Assembly (NCBI GenBank): GCA_030867875.1
Contig: JAOWCC010001634.1
Span: 100,791,321-100,855,320, forward strand
From: Actinernus sp. WN-2022
Lineage: Eukaryota; Cnidaria; Anthozoa; Actiniaria; Actinernidae
Reading direction: 5' to 3'
Length of the DNA: 64,000 nucleotides
Made by a program: the position numbers and the translations under genes. Each line of letters opens with the position of its first letter. Within the stretch, counting starts at the first letter, position 1. Shown here piece after piece: positions 1-12,330 of the stretch. The notes under the pieces are model-generated. The model made no database searches, was not told the DNA's origin, and saw only the letters and a program-made list of their open reading frames with translations.

Positions 1-419
1 ACACTTTGTCTTGAACAGGGTATGGAAATTTGAGTTTTTTTGTCTTAAACAGGGTAAGGGTTTCAGAGCCCCAGCGGCACACCCCTACCCAACTTTAGGT
101 AGAGTACCCCCCCCCCCGGGGACCCCCGGGGTTTGACCTCGGCGAGTTGGCGTTTGTACTAGTAGAGGTATTTTAGGGTCTCGCCGTTGTCTTGAACAGC
201 AATCTCCGATCGTAGACAAGCTCAACGCCGAAGCCAAATCGTTGGCCACGTGGTCCGTCATTTGTTAAGGCAACCGAAAGAGAGTACAGCAGATTGTCAC
301 AGTATTAATTTCGTGATGATAGTTGAACTTTGAGACGACAGATACGTTAACACAATATCGAGGCTTAAGTTAAATATTACACCGACACTGAACTAAATTT
401 ACAATCGCGCAAACAATTC

Positions 420-620
420 AAATTATATGATTCAATGGTTTCTTTCATATAATGGCTTTATATGATCATATAATGGATTTATGTGATCATATAATGAGAT
501 TTATATCATATAAAGTATTTATATCATATAATGGATTTATATCAATAAAGGATTTATATCATATAATGAATTTATATCATATAATCTATTATATCAAATA
601 ATGGATTATAGCAAAATTGA
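420..620. repeat. AT-rich degenerate palindromic tandem repeat
   Basis: About 22-25 bp units built on TCATATAATGGATTTATA recur imperfectly. Each unit is partly self-complementary (ATCATATAAT, TATGATCATA). No coding signal is visible. Confidence 0.7.
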
Positions 621-656
621 AGCATTAACTTGTTTGAAATAACGAATTTGGCTTAG

Positions 657-845
657 GATCATGGTTTCATATAATTCATAAAGCAGTGTTGCATTATTTG
701 AAATAATAGATAACGGATGACGATCATGGTTTCATATAATTTAAAACGCAGTCTTGCATTATATGAAATAATAGATAATGAATGGCGATCATGGTTTCAT
801 TTTATGCGAAAGGCAGTGTTGCATTATATGAAACAATGAAATAAC
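657..845. repeat. 65-bp tandem repeat, three copies
   Basis: Three consecutive units each begin GATCATGGTTTCAT and contain GCAGT(G/C)TTGCATTAT followed by GAAA(T/C)AAT. The last copy is the most divergent. The repeat shares the CATATAAT motif with the array just upstream, so both may belong to one repeat cluster. Confidence 0.75.
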
Positions 846-3800
846 AACACGAACATTATTTGAAATAATGAACTCAGGAGGAAAAGAAAAACGATTATAT
901 ATATAATTTCCATATAATTTTCATATAATTGTGACATATAATTTTTGGATACTTCGCACTCCATATTGAGCTTTAACTCCGACCTTGCCTGGCGACCCAA
1001 AATTCTACTTGGACGATTGTTCGTGAATTACGGTGTAGTATGATAGCTACTCCATATTTCCACACACAGTAATACGCGAGTAACACATGTACACTCTTGC
1101 ACTCTGCATGAACACAAATGAACGTATAATACAATATAGCTCTGTAGTGATAAAGGAAAAAAAATTGGCTTCTGCATGCATACAGTAATAAATCATTAAA
1201 TTTATGCGTAGTGCGTCATTAGTTTGGAAGATGGAATGTTAACTAAGAAAAATAGGACAAGAATCTGAATAATACTTAACTCTCACGATCGAGAAAGTAA
1301 ATAACATCTGTGGTGCAATGATTTCAACTTGATTATGGAAGACGAATTTATATATTTGTTAATTATGAGTTGTTCAGTTCCGGTTGTGATTATGTTGGCT
1401 GATGTGTTGGCAGTTTCTATGTGCACTCTTCAGTAACGATCAAGACATCATCAAGTCTTACCTATAACGCCACCAAGAAGCGGCTCCGTCAAATCCACAG
1501 CATCTTCCATGTCGCCGATAATCTAACGACGAATTCGAGTTGCTTCCTAGTACAATTCCAACTCTGTCAGTGGACTGTATATTTCCGGGGCTCTGTATCT
1601 GAATTTAGGTTATGCAAATCGCTGAAGCAAGCAGTAAAATGATGAAATGTTTTCTTAGAGCAGCGATGGAGACGTGTACACCTATGTTAGCCTACAGAAT
1701 CGTAAGGGAAATGGCAACTGGCTCACAATGGCTTCTGTTGAGTTATAAATGTTTTGTGAACGCTCTAGATACACGAGTAAGGGACTTTCCCCACCCACTG
1801 TTATTCATTGTTAGTTGGAATGACTTCCGCTTTCACAATAACGCAACCAATGATGACCTTGTGATCCCGGCAGTGTTTGTGAATAGTGGTAGATATTTAC
1901 CTCGCCGAAGCGGCTCGGTAATTTTTTTTTTTTTTTACTCATCAACTTTATTTAAAAACACGGAGAATTCTAACAGATACAATCTGATTTCCATAGAAGC
2001 CGTGTGGTCAAGAATATTCTAATTACAAAATTGCGATATATCTAGGCTAAGCTAATATATTAAAATTATTTTTATTTACAATTTTTCTGGGTCATAAAAA
2101 GATTTAAGTAATTATAAAAGGTATCCTATCAAATGATAACTACTAGATGAATAAATGAATAATTGCATTAATCGCTAAGGAGAGTGGTGGTCGCAACTTG
2201 TTTCTTAAAAGAAACAAGAGCCCATCTGGGCTTTCACTCGGGCCACATGAGATTGAAGATGAAATACACTTTCATTTGAAATCCTCTTAGTATCAAGTCG
2301 TGCTTTAATTCGCCAGTGAGAACGTCAAAAAAACAGACTGGTCTATTAATCGCTTTTATGGCATGACTATGATAACGCAGGATTCGAACAACAGAATACT
2401 GGCAATTCAAGTGTATAAATGCAATACAATGACATATTCAGACTTTGAATTTGATTGACAATAGATCAAAAACTCGAGGAAATGTCCGGCTAAAACTGTA
2501 TGAATAAATGTGAAATGAAACATAAATTTCATAGCAAGAAAAAAAATTGTAATTCCTATAAATGAGAAAGCTCTTCTATTAAGCCGCTTCTCATATACAC
2601 AGACTGTTTCACAAAAAACATTTGCGCTTATCGACACAAGAATTCAGTTGACCTTTCAAATAATTTATTCTGAGGTACGCACACTCTAAATCACAGATGT
2701 TAAATAAAGCGATAATTAGAAGAAAAAGTACATTAACAGACAAACTGAGAGGAAATTTATTCAAATCAAAAAGAGTTTACTTACAGTACTTACGTAACTG
2801 AACTTTCGTTTTGGATCTTTTGGTAGTGATGTTGACAGCACCCACCTTCGTGCACATATGCACTGAATCGGAATGAAAGTCGAAGCCTACCTCGAACTTA
2901 ACTTTCAGCTAACCTGTTTCCTTTCATTCCACAATGAATAATAATCTCATAAAGTAAGCCCGTAGCTTTCAATAAATTTGCCAGTGTCTGAATGAAACAG
3001 CTAGATCTTTTCCAATTTCTCTCACGAGTCACGGCAGAAGACAGTCTGAAGCTACAAAACTTGAATTTTGATCCTCTTCACAGTAACGTAATTTAACGTC
3101 TCAGATATTATATATATGCCCTATTTCAGCTAGCGCTGTGCATTTCAAATACTTTTTCCTCTCTCTTTGCTGGCAGTTCATGCTTCTTGTTCGTGTAGTT
3201 GCCGCATTTCAGTTGGCATACACTGAAAACATCTGCTTAACTAAGATTTGTAAAAATCTTAGCGGATCATGTAACTATTCCGCTTGGCTCAATTGAGGGT
3301 TTCTGCCGTCAAAGTTCATTTTTTGTTTCAGTTTTCCCCATATTAGCCGACATGTATAATGTCTCGAGCTCTCAATCCAGTAGAAAGACTCTGGTTATTC
3401 TGTCGTAAAACATGCCTTAGCTGTACAAGACCGCCCACGATGGAATAGATTTCCGACAATGACTCATTGAAAGTGATATCTCCTTGTCTCGCCTTGTCTG
3501 AGAGCTTTGAACTTTCTTATCTGAGCGCGCCTGACGAGATCTAACCTTTGATGATAATTCGATACCCGTTGATATCCAAACGTGTTTGGATATTGTATTT
3601 CGCTTACGTTTCTAAATGTACATTGGATCTGTCCAAACAGCGCTGATCGAATGTATTCCGGCTCCTGGTTGTTCATGTATTTTTATGGTCAACAAGAGCG
3701 CCAGTTGAAATATCCTGAGCCTGTTGGAAGGCTTTCGCCCTCGCGGGTCGACCATTTTGATTTACTGTATTCACTTATGTAAATACATTTAACCTGGCGA

Positions 3801-3879
3801 TTGTTGCGTGACCAGCACAGTGCAATCTGATTGGTTTGAATTTGACCTTTAACGCATGCGCAGAAGCCGTCTGACATGG
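846..3879. other. Intergenic DNA without a recognised gene
   Basis: Short open frames exist (for example 1421-1642, 1612-2022 and 2407-2637), but none has a recognisable domain, plausible codon use or splice context. A segment near 1878-1925 (GTGAATAGTGGTAGATATTTAC then AAGCGGCTCGGTAA) resembles sequence at 22830-22860, so it is probably a fragment of the same dispersed repeat. Confidence 0.5.
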
Positions 3880-6160
3880 ATTAAAAAAAAAAAAACAACG
3901 ACTTGCATTTTAAGACTCGGCGCTGCCACAGGCAGCCCGAGTAACAAGAGACTTTGTTTCGCGTAGTTTGGCTGGAAGCCCATTCCATATTTTTGCACCA
4001 TTGTATGATAAACATTTTTTCAGGAATTCAGTTCTTGGTTGAGGGAGGCAAAGTTTTGTGTCAGATCCTCTTAAATTATAATGAGTCGAGTTTCCAACTG
4101 TTGTAAATAACTCGGTAAGGCCAGTTGGCGCGAAATTATTTCGGATTTTGTGCATAGTGACCGCTTTGCGTTTAGCCCTTCGTTCATCTAGTTTATCCCA
4201 TCCTAGGGTATCTAAAAGTAACCTGGAGCTCGTATTATAGTCTGCTCTAAGAATGAGTCTAGCGGCTCTATTTTGAAAAAAATGTAGTTTATCTGAGAGG
4301 AATTTTCCAAAATTGTCCCAAACTTCGCAACAATAATCCATGTGCGTCTGAATAAGGGAATCGTAAATTTTCACAAGTATATCTTGAGATACGAATGGTC
4401 TTATCCTTTTTAGAGCCCCTAGACCAGAGACTATCTTTTTTGTTATATATGTAATTAATATGTTCTTCCCATCTTAGATTTTCGTCTACCACGACTCCAA
4501 CTGTTTTACTTTCGGTTACTCTTTTTATTGATCTATTTCCAATTTTTAATCTGGGCATCTTATCTAGATCAGATAAGCGTTGTCTCGAGCCGATTATGAA
4601 TTCAGTTTTGGCGACATTCAAGTGTAATTTATTGGCTTTAAGTCAATTGTTAACATTTTGAAGTTCACGATTTGCTCTTGATTCGACATCACTTGTATTT
4701 GAGCCACATATTGTTACATTTGTATCGTCGGCAAACAGACATGGTGTCGATGTTTCTAGACAATTTGGTAAGTCATTTATATAAATGAGAAACAACAGGG
4801 GGGCAACGATTGTACCTTGAGGCACTCCAAATGTGACTAATCTCTCATTTGACTTAATATTTTGAACCGAACATGACTGCATTCTGTCTGATAAATAAGA
4901 TTGTAATAAACTAATTGACCTATATTTGATTCCATAAAGTTTTAGTTTGTCTAGTAACAATCCGTGATCAACAGTATCGAATGCTTTTTTGAGGTCGAGG
5001 AAGATAACGATATTAAAAAGACCTCGATCCATGTTTACTAACCACGAATTAGTGGAATTTAATAAGGCTGTCATTGTTGAATACAGTCGTCTAAAACCAA
5101 ATTGCTTGTTTATTAATAAATTTTGCATAGTAAGATAATTGTATAATTGATCGTATAATATTCTTTCAAATACTTTACTCATTACAGGGAGAATTGATAT
5201 GGGTCTATAGTTGTCCATGTCATTTCGTGGGCCATTTTTATGCAATGGGATGACTCGGGCCTTCTCAAGCATGTTAAGGCATGGTTTGAACATGAAAACG
5301 AGGCTACAGCTATTTTGTTGAATAGAGTCACTTGAATTTGCTCAAATCCTAGAACAATGGTCGTTATAACTAATCTCAGCGTTTTTAGTCGTCCTAATAT
5401 AAAATTTTGGTTAAACGTGTATCACGTGACCAACCATGTGATCACAAAAAGTTGAAAATTAAATTAAAAACGGGGTGGTGCATTGCATATTTTAAGTAAC
5501 GATTTTTTGTTTATCTGATTACACTTGTGGTTGACTTTAAAGATCAGTTCGGAATGGTTGACCCTGATAGACTGTTAAGGTGAAAATATACAAAACAGGT
5601 CACGTGACCTATTCTTCGAACCATTTTTCGCGATTTATATCGTCTTCAGTGATAAAAAGTCAACCATTCCGGACACAGTCTCATTTCCCATAACAAGCTT
5701 AACATTTCCAACCGAAAATCTGAAACAAAACAATAACTTCCGCCACCCCATTTTGATTTCGTTGTTTTACCAGCCTTGAGGTCACGTGACCTTGAAAACA
5801 CCAAAATACCGATACTTAAATGTTAAGACACACGATTACCATATTATTCCAAAGTTATAGGGTATTTCATACCTAAATAACAAAGATAGCGAATTATTAA
5901 TGTTTTATCAGAACTGCTCCAAAACCATGCCTTAACATGCTTGAGTTTTCCCAGTCAGTGGGAAATAAACCTGATTCGATAACTTCATTAAAGAGGAACG
6001 TCAGGGATTCAGAAATGACTGGTCCAGCAGCTTTTATAATTTTAGCAGATATTCCATCAAGACCCGTTGCCTTCTTAGAGGATAGTTTATTAATAAGTTT
6101 GAGTACTCTTGATTCACTTGCTGAGATTTTGTATACATATAGTGATTCTGGCTGACCAAT
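3880..6160 (-). pseudogene. Non-LTR retrotransposon (LINE) reverse transcriptase, broken
   Basis: Read on the minus strand, this is the reverse transcriptase and C-terminal part of a Jockey/CR1-like LINE. The 5' part (6160-5946) reads KKATGLDGIS, a typical RT block. After a nested insertion it resumes at 5263 with KARVIPLHKNG, NYRPISILP, DLKKAFDTVDH, FGVPQGTIVAPLLF and the catalytic FADD box. A frameshift near 4625-4645 moves the frame to 4621-4289, and another near 4375 moves it to 4374-3910, which ends with the usual AKIWNGLP tail. The element ends at an A-rich run (T-run reversed, about 3884-3897), read as its poly(A) tail. The endonuclease part is absent or not recognisable. Frameshifts and the insertion make it inactive. 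Confidence 0.88.
5264..5945. mobile_element. TIR element inserted into the LINE
   Basis: The ends are perfect 24-bp inverted repeats (5264-5287 and 5922-5945) that start CTCAAGCATGTTAAGGCATG. The insertion splits the RT between the codons for TDWE and KARVI; removing 682 bp plus a 2-bp AA/TT duplication restores the reading frame. No transposase ORF is visible inside, so it is non-autonomous. The superfamily is not identified. Confidence 0.82.
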
Positions 6161-6649
6161 AATTTGAATGTTTGATTTCTGGCTGTCTGCTGAAGTTTGA
6201 AGTATTACGTATACTGCCAGTACTGGCAGTTGCTAGCCGTCTTCACAGGCATATCTTACTATTCAGTGAGGCAGTATTTATTATTAATCATTCTATGCAT
6301 CTGCAGGCGTCGAACATACATTTTCCTTGCGAGAAAAACAAAGAAAAGAAAACCAAATTCTTGTCGACCACGACTAAGATCCAGATTCGTTGAATTCTAC
6401 CAAGGTTTCTCAATGAATTTGAAGTTACAGTGATCTATCACGACCTGTGATTGGGTAAGGGGAATACATTGGGACCTAATTATGACCTACTAATCTATCA
6501 CTTGCTGCGATTGGTCGAGTGCAAACAGAATTCATCTATCGTGATTTGTGATTGGTTTAAATACTGCTACGGAGAACATGGCTTGTTTTTCGCCATGTAG
6601 ATTAGCGTTGCTCGCCCTGAGGGGATCGCAAAAACAGTTCTTAGATTAC

Positions 6650-6773
6650 ACGGTGGTTTGAAGATATGAAGTTTATCCTCTCGCGGTCCAAAACATTTCA
6701 CTCGTTCACTGCGCTCACTCGTGCGGAAATGTTTTCGACTGTCGAGGGTAAACTTCATGTCTTCGCACCACCA
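6650..6773. mobile_element. Foldback MITE
   Basis: Two arms of about 50 bp are inverted around a short loop near 6711-6718. The left arm has GGTGGTTTGAAGATATGAAG and the right arm reversed has GGTGGTGCGAAGACATGAAG, both followed by TTTA(T/C)CCTC. A related arm occurs near 57668-57720. Confidence 0.75.
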
Positions 6774-7684
6774 TTTAATATCCTCTATATAATTTCTTTT
6801 GATTCTTAAGTTTATGTAACTCCATTATTTGTTTAATAAAAACACTACTTGCTTCAGTATGCAGGTATTAGGTTCTATAGGAGTCTGGGACCGATATAAC
6901 AACGGTGAACCACATGTTCACATAGTTTGTTATATCTTTCTCTTTCATGCCTTTACATACTCAGTAACTTTAATATAACAGATCTACAGTGATCCTATGT
7001 GAATGTGGCTGATTACACTTAGTTAGAATACTCTTTGCTGCCTTACTATTTGCATTCATAATGCCGCCTCCTAATTTGCATAATTTGGAAGATGGAAACT
7101 AATGCTACCATATGAAAGATAATTTACAACTAGTAATTCAGGCATACATCACTCAGCCAGGGACGGGTCAACGCTGAGTTAGGTTCTACGATTATAAGGG
7201 ACCGGTCATCAAGTTGGAGCCGGGCCGGAAAATGGAGAGGGGAGGGGAAAAGGAGAGGGAATAAACGAGTCTTGCAATGTCGACTTTATTGTGAACGATA
7301 AACTGAATGTACCAACACAATGATGATGATGTTTTTAATGCTTTAACGAATTCCTCTCCATCACTTCAAAGGATGTCAGTATAAAGGTTGATGCCGGTAT
7401 CCGGCTTTGAATTGAATTGGAGTAGGTAATGATTATGTAGAAGTTAAACCGTATTTCCAGTTCTGAGTTTTCTTAGACTCATCTTCCAACGCTAACACTT
7501 GCATAGTTTATACAGGGGTGTGCCGTGGAGATATCTAAACCCTGATCCTATCATGATCAGTTAAGGGTGAAAAACCGAAAAAGTGCTACCTTTCCAAGGC
7601 CAGAAACTGACATGTGAAGCCCTATTGATTTGAAACATTCGGATCAGAGCCTGATCAGAGCCAGAGTGACAGAAGTACAAACAA

Positions 7685-8345
7685 TAGGACTCAAGGTCCT
7701 TTCTATAGGCCTGCCTCCGTCAGTGGACCTACGATTTTACATCCTTATCCGAGAAGACGTGAAGGAGGGGCTGAATGGGGTTAACTGATAACTGAGAAAT
7801 GGCCAAAAAATATTACTGTTAACTGAGAATTTTACCTTTTTTTAGCTGTTAGCTGATATTTGTGAGATAGCTGTTACCTGATATTTCATTATTTTTTATT
7901 AAAATGACGTAACGTCACATGCTATTATTGGCTTTTCGGATGGTTTTCGACAGATTTGATCCAGTTGATAATAGTCAAATATTAAACATGACACATCAGA
8001 GTTATCTGATACTAGAAAAATCTATTGAATAGACAAAATGTAGTGTTTGATGTTGAATTAGCGGTTATTATTCATTTCATACCAGCAAATATGTATTCAA
8101 ATCAGGTTAGGGTAGTCTTTTTATATAACTTAACTGATAACAGCAAAATTTAACTGATAACCGATAAATAGCTAAAAATTTAGCTGTTAACTGATATTGG
8201 TACCCCCCCATTCAGCCCCTCGTGAAAGTCTAACCATTTACAGTTATTTCACAAACTTAAGGCAGTACCTTCTACTACTTCTACTCAGTTATGTGTTGGT
8301 CCGGCCGGGGTTTGAACTCGGGGTTTGAACTCTGAGTAATCTCAC
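7685..8345 (-). mobile_element. tRNA-derived SINE (family B), interrupted
   Basis: The left part (7700-7765) and right part (8221-8345) together match the reverse of the SINE at 46569-46800. Shared blocks are the tail 'ccttatccgagaagacgtga' and the head-proximal 'gtccggccgg'. The copy is split by the MITE at 7766-8220. The A-box end of the tRNA head is missing or truncated. Confidence 0.75.
7766..8220. mobile_element. hAT-like MITE nested in a SINE
   Basis: The ends are 15-bp perfect inverted repeats (AGGGGCTGAATGGGG at 7766-7780, its complement at 8206-8220). The flanks are CGTGAAGG (7758-7765) and CGTGAAAG (8221-8228), an 8-bp target duplication with one mismatch. Other SINE copies show the uninterrupted sequence. 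The 455-bp element has no transposase; its interior repeats TTAACTGATAAC-type words. The 8-bp duplication suggests hAT, an inference. Confidence 0.8.
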
Positions 8346-8349
8346 AAAA

Positions 8350-8470
8350 ATGTGCTCTCATTAATACAGTCAGAACTCTGATTTTTTTTAACGCGATCCC
8401 GCTGAAACAAGCTGATCAAAGCCAGGACTCGGCTAAACCACAGATCGAATTGGAACTATAAATTAAAGGT
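8350..8470 (-). mobile_element. SINE (family C) 3' fragment
   Basis: The sequence with GCTGATCAAAGCCAGGACTC, then GGCTAA, then ATCGAATTGGAA matches the reverse of the 3' part of the SINE at 25720-25948 and the fragment at 46805-46930. The tRNA-like head is not present here. Confidence 0.6.
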
Positions 8471-8855
8471 AAAAGAACCTCCCCTTTCTCCCCTTTGGAT
8501 TCAACATTTTAAATTCAATTCAGAACAATTAAAGCAAGTAACTAAATTGCTGCCGCTGAAAATTAAAATAAGACAAAAAAGTAAACAGCAGGAATCTAGT
8601 TGCTCAGTTATATATGCCTGCCAATAGTGTTTTAGAAGCCGTTTACAAACTATTTAGTGTTATATATTTTAAACTTTCAACATTCGAGTGTTTGATTTGA
8701 ATTTCGCGCGATAACAAAATGTCAGAGATCGCTCCAGCGGAGCATCACATATTGTATGCAGAGCTTTGAATAGAGATATTCATTTAACAAAGGCTGAGTG
8801 ACAACTGAAGGTTTGAGCATGCCTGGCAGAGACCTTTTATAGTGCGGGACCTTGT

Positions 8856-9166
8856 TTAAGTAATGGTTCGCCAAAGAACAGGAGCAAGAGAAAATAGGGT
8901 GCGGCAATGAGCAATTCCCAAAAACGATTTTGCTTGAATATGCCTTAAAGCGCTGTATGTCTATAGTCAAAGTTATAAACTGAAAATAAAGGAAACTGTA
9001 CGCTGTTGGTCATTTTTGCTGTGAAAACTGAAACTTATATAAAATATATTGCCTTGCTGGTTTTCTATTGAATATACCAACCAATGAAATTACGAGGAAG
9101 AAGAATAGAAAATAACACCTTTTTATATCGCTCAGCGCTCCTGTTCTTAGCCGGAGCATTACTTAA
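8856..9166. mobile_element. MITE with TTAAGTAATG inverted ends, copy 1
   Basis: The ends are imperfect 24-bp inverted repeats: TTAAGTAATGGTTCG at the left, TTAAGTAATGCTCCG at the right when reversed, each followed by an AAGAAC block. The interior matches the second copy at 29280-29750 (for example ACCAATGAAATTACGAG). No ORF of note. Confidence 0.8.
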
Positions 9167-9598
9167 TATCTACGTATTTCAAAAAAAAAAAATTCTGCGG
9201 GAGAATTATTTGAACAGATCCATGTATCAGAGATCCCTCTTACTTACGATTTCGTGATTTTATGATTTCAAGTTTTACAGCAAATAGTGCTAAATAGAAC
9301 TCAAATCCTTTGTTTTCTGTTGTTTAATTAGTGCTATTTAGTACTATTAGTTAAGAAATATAATGACTGCACTCTAAACTGGAACATTATTTTTTCATTT
9401 TCACTGTTCTGAATATCTTTTTTATGACCCTAGTATACGTGTGCGATGGTTGAAATCAACGTAAATGTGCAAAAATAACAAACTGTGCGTAGATCTAGTC
9501 TTCAAGGAAAATATTGCGTATATCATTAAGGGAGGGGAACTGTTTGAAGCCAATTAAAAACCCCAATTGAACATTGATTCCAGACATGCGCAAAACCA

Positions 9599-11188
9599 TG
9601 ACACAGCGCCTTTAATAGATGACACATCGCCTTTAATAGATGACAAGAAGCCTTTAATAGATGACAAGAAGCCTTTAATAGATGACAAGAAGCCTTTAAT
9701 AGATGACAAGAAGCCTTTAATAGATGACAAGAAGCCTTTAATAGATGACAAGAAGCCTTTAATAGATGACACAGCGCCTTTAATAGATGACAAGAAGCCT
9801 TTAATAGATGACAAGAAGCCTTTAATAGATGACAAGAAGCCTTTAATAGATGACAAGAAGCCTTTAATAGATGACAAGAAGCTTTAATAGATGACAAGAA
9901 GCCTTTAATAGATGACAAGAAGCCTTTAATAGATGACAAGAAGCCTTTAATAGATGACAAGAAGCCTTTAATAGATGACAAGAAGCCTTTAATAGATGAC
10001 AAGAAGCCTTTAATAGATGACAAGAAGCCTTTAATAGATGACAAGAAGCCTTTAATAGATGACAAGAAGCCTTTAATAGATGACAAGAAGCCTTTAATAG
10101 ATGACACAGCGCCTTAAATAGATGACAAGAAGCCTTTAATAGATGACAAGAAGCCTTTAATAGATGACAAGAAGCCTTTAATAGATGACAAGAAGCCTTT
10201 AATAGATGACAAGAAGCCTTTAATAGATGACACAGCGCCTTTAATAGATGACACAGCGCCTTTAATAGATGGCAAGAAGCCTTTAATAGATGACAAGAAG
10301 CCTTTAATAGATGACAAGAAGCCTTTAATAGATGACAAGAAGCCTTTAATAGATGACAAGAAGCCTTTAATAGATGACAAGAAGCCTTTAATAGATGACA
10401 AGAAGCCTTTAATAGATGACAAGAAGCCTTTAATAGATGACACAGCGCCTTTAATAGATGACAAGAAGCCTTTAATAGATGACAAGAAGCCTTTAATAGA
10501 TGACAAGAAGCCTTTAATAGATGACAAGAAGCCTTTAATAGATGACACAGCGCCTTTAATAGATGACAAGAAGCCTTTAATAGATGACAAGAAGCCTTTA
10601 ATAGATGACAAGAAGCCTTTAATAGATGACAAGAAGCCTTTAATAGATGACACAGCGCCTTTAATAGATGACAAGAAGCCTTTAATAGATGACAAGAAGC
10701 CTTTAATAGATGACAAGAAGCCTTTAATAGATGACAAGAAGCCTTTAATAGATGACAAGAAGCCTTTAATAGATGACACAGCGCCTTTAATAGATGGCAA
10801 GAAGCCTTTAATAGATGACAAGAAGCCTTTAATAGATGACAAGAAGCCTTTAATAGATGACAAGAAGCCTTTAATAGATGACAAGAAGCCTTTAATAGAT
10901 GACAAGAAGCCTTTAATAGATGACAAGAAGCCTTTAATAGATGACAAGAAGCCTTTAATAGATGACAAGAAGCCTTTAATAGATGACAAGAAGCCTTTAA
11001 TAGATGACAAGAAGCCTTTAATAGATGACAAGAAGCCTTTAATAGATGACAAGAAGCCTTTAATAGATGACACAGCGCCTTTAATAGATGACAAGAAGCC
11101 TTTAATAGCTGACAAGAAGCCTTTAATAGATGACAAGAAGCCTTTAATAGATGACAAGAAGCCTTTAATAGATGACAAGAAGCCTTTA
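9599..11188. repeat. 21-bp minisatellite, about 75 copies
   Basis: The unit is GACAAGAAGCCTTTAATAGAT. A minor variant has ACACAGCGCC in place of ACAAGAAGCC and recurs at 9601, 9768, 10105, 10232, 10253, 10441, 10546, 10651, 10777 and 11072. Several spacings are 5 units, which indicates higher-order amplification. Because 21 is a multiple of 3 and the unit lacks stops in three frames (one plus, two minus), it produces long spurious open frames of DKKPLID, SIKGFLS and LLKASCH repeats. One unit near 9878 has lost a base. Nothing supports translation. Confidence 0.95.
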
Positions 11189-11933
11189 GTATGCATTTAG
11201 GTGTCAATCATACTTTAACAGCTTCCGTCTGACCTATTTTTATTTTTCTCTCCAATTTAATCTTATCCTTCCGTTGTTTTGCTCTGTGAGAGGGCTTGAA
11301 AATATTTAAAACACAATATTCTAATATCAAGAGCAACTCATCTCAGATTGCTCATTTGTACCAGTATTTGCCTTTCGCTGTACTACTGGGACTAGGCGAT
11401 GCACCCTTCTGGTAGTTTCTAATTTAAGAATCTTCGGCCAAATTTGAATACTAAACACGTGCTCCTGGTTGCTGAAAGTGGTCAAACGACGAAACATTGC
11501 TGCTGGTAATATTTCTAGGGTGAGCAAACGAGCGGGAAACAAGAACATGTTTCGCTGCCTGGCTGAGCAAACCAAGAAACATCTCACGAGAAACAAATGC
11601 TGGCGCATGCGCCTTAATCACACTAGTAAATATGCGCATGCGCAACATATGTAGTGCAGCCCTGGGATCTAGTCAACATTGTCTATTGTTGTTTTACAAT
11701 AACCTGCTTCATGTTATGATAGTTATAAGATCCTTAATTCAATGAAACCGGTGTTTATTCCCCGACTTTGGGTTCTACACTTTCGTGCTCTAGTTCTTAC
11801 AATGCAGTCCCGTCCCCTGCTCTAGTGCGCATGACTGTAACACAATATAGTGCCACGCAAGGACACTACAATTGTGTACTATAACATGAGTTGCCACGAT
11901 TATTAAGCAATAATACACGCAAGAGAAACACTG
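11189..11933. other. Intergenic DNA, nothing recognised
   Basis: Short overlapping open frames on both strands (11327-11654) carry no recognisable domain. A small imperfect inverted repeat, GCATGCGC...GCGCATGC, lies at about 11605-11642. Confidence 0.4.
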
Positions 11934-12270
11934 CCGGGTTAGCTCAGTTGGTAGAGCAGGGACGTGTATAAGACGTTGGCGGCCTTGTCTCCTTTAACTT
12001 CTAATCAGTATTTGAAGGGGACGTGAAGGAAACTGTCTGTTTCTACTCGAAAAAGATCAGGGGATTGTCACCCGGTACATCAGCCTGGCCATTGCACTAA
12101 CCATACACTCTACATTGTAAACTGCGTGGCAGCTATTAACGCCGTAAGCAGTCTGATAAAAATTACTCACGAGATATGTCAGTAAATAAATATGTAAATC
12201 GCCATGAGACTGGTGATATGGCGCTAAATAAATATGGCCATTATTATTTATTACTATTAGTATTATTATT
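11934..12270 (+). mobile_element. tRNA-derived SINE (family A), near full length
   Basis: The head has a pol III A-box-like stretch, GTTAGCTCAGTTGGTAGAGC, at about 11938-11957. The body contains GGGGATTGTCACCCGGTACA and the tail has GATATGGCGCTAAATAAATA followed by an ATT-rich run. The B box is degraded. The body and tail match 15013-15230. The GCGCTA(T/A)ATAAAT tail resembles that of L2-type LINEs, so L2 machinery may have mobilised it. It is not a functional tRNA gene. Confidence 0.8.
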
Positions 12271-12330
12271 GCGGTGATATTGCGCAAGAGAAAATGGTGT
12301 GAGATAGCTGTGATGAGGGAAGATCTTTTC

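Noticed and set aside
9526..11207. Long open frames of LLKASCH, SIKGFLS and DKKPLID repeats
   Set aside because: They are all readings of the same 21-bp minisatellite, on both strands, with no start context or flanking domain.
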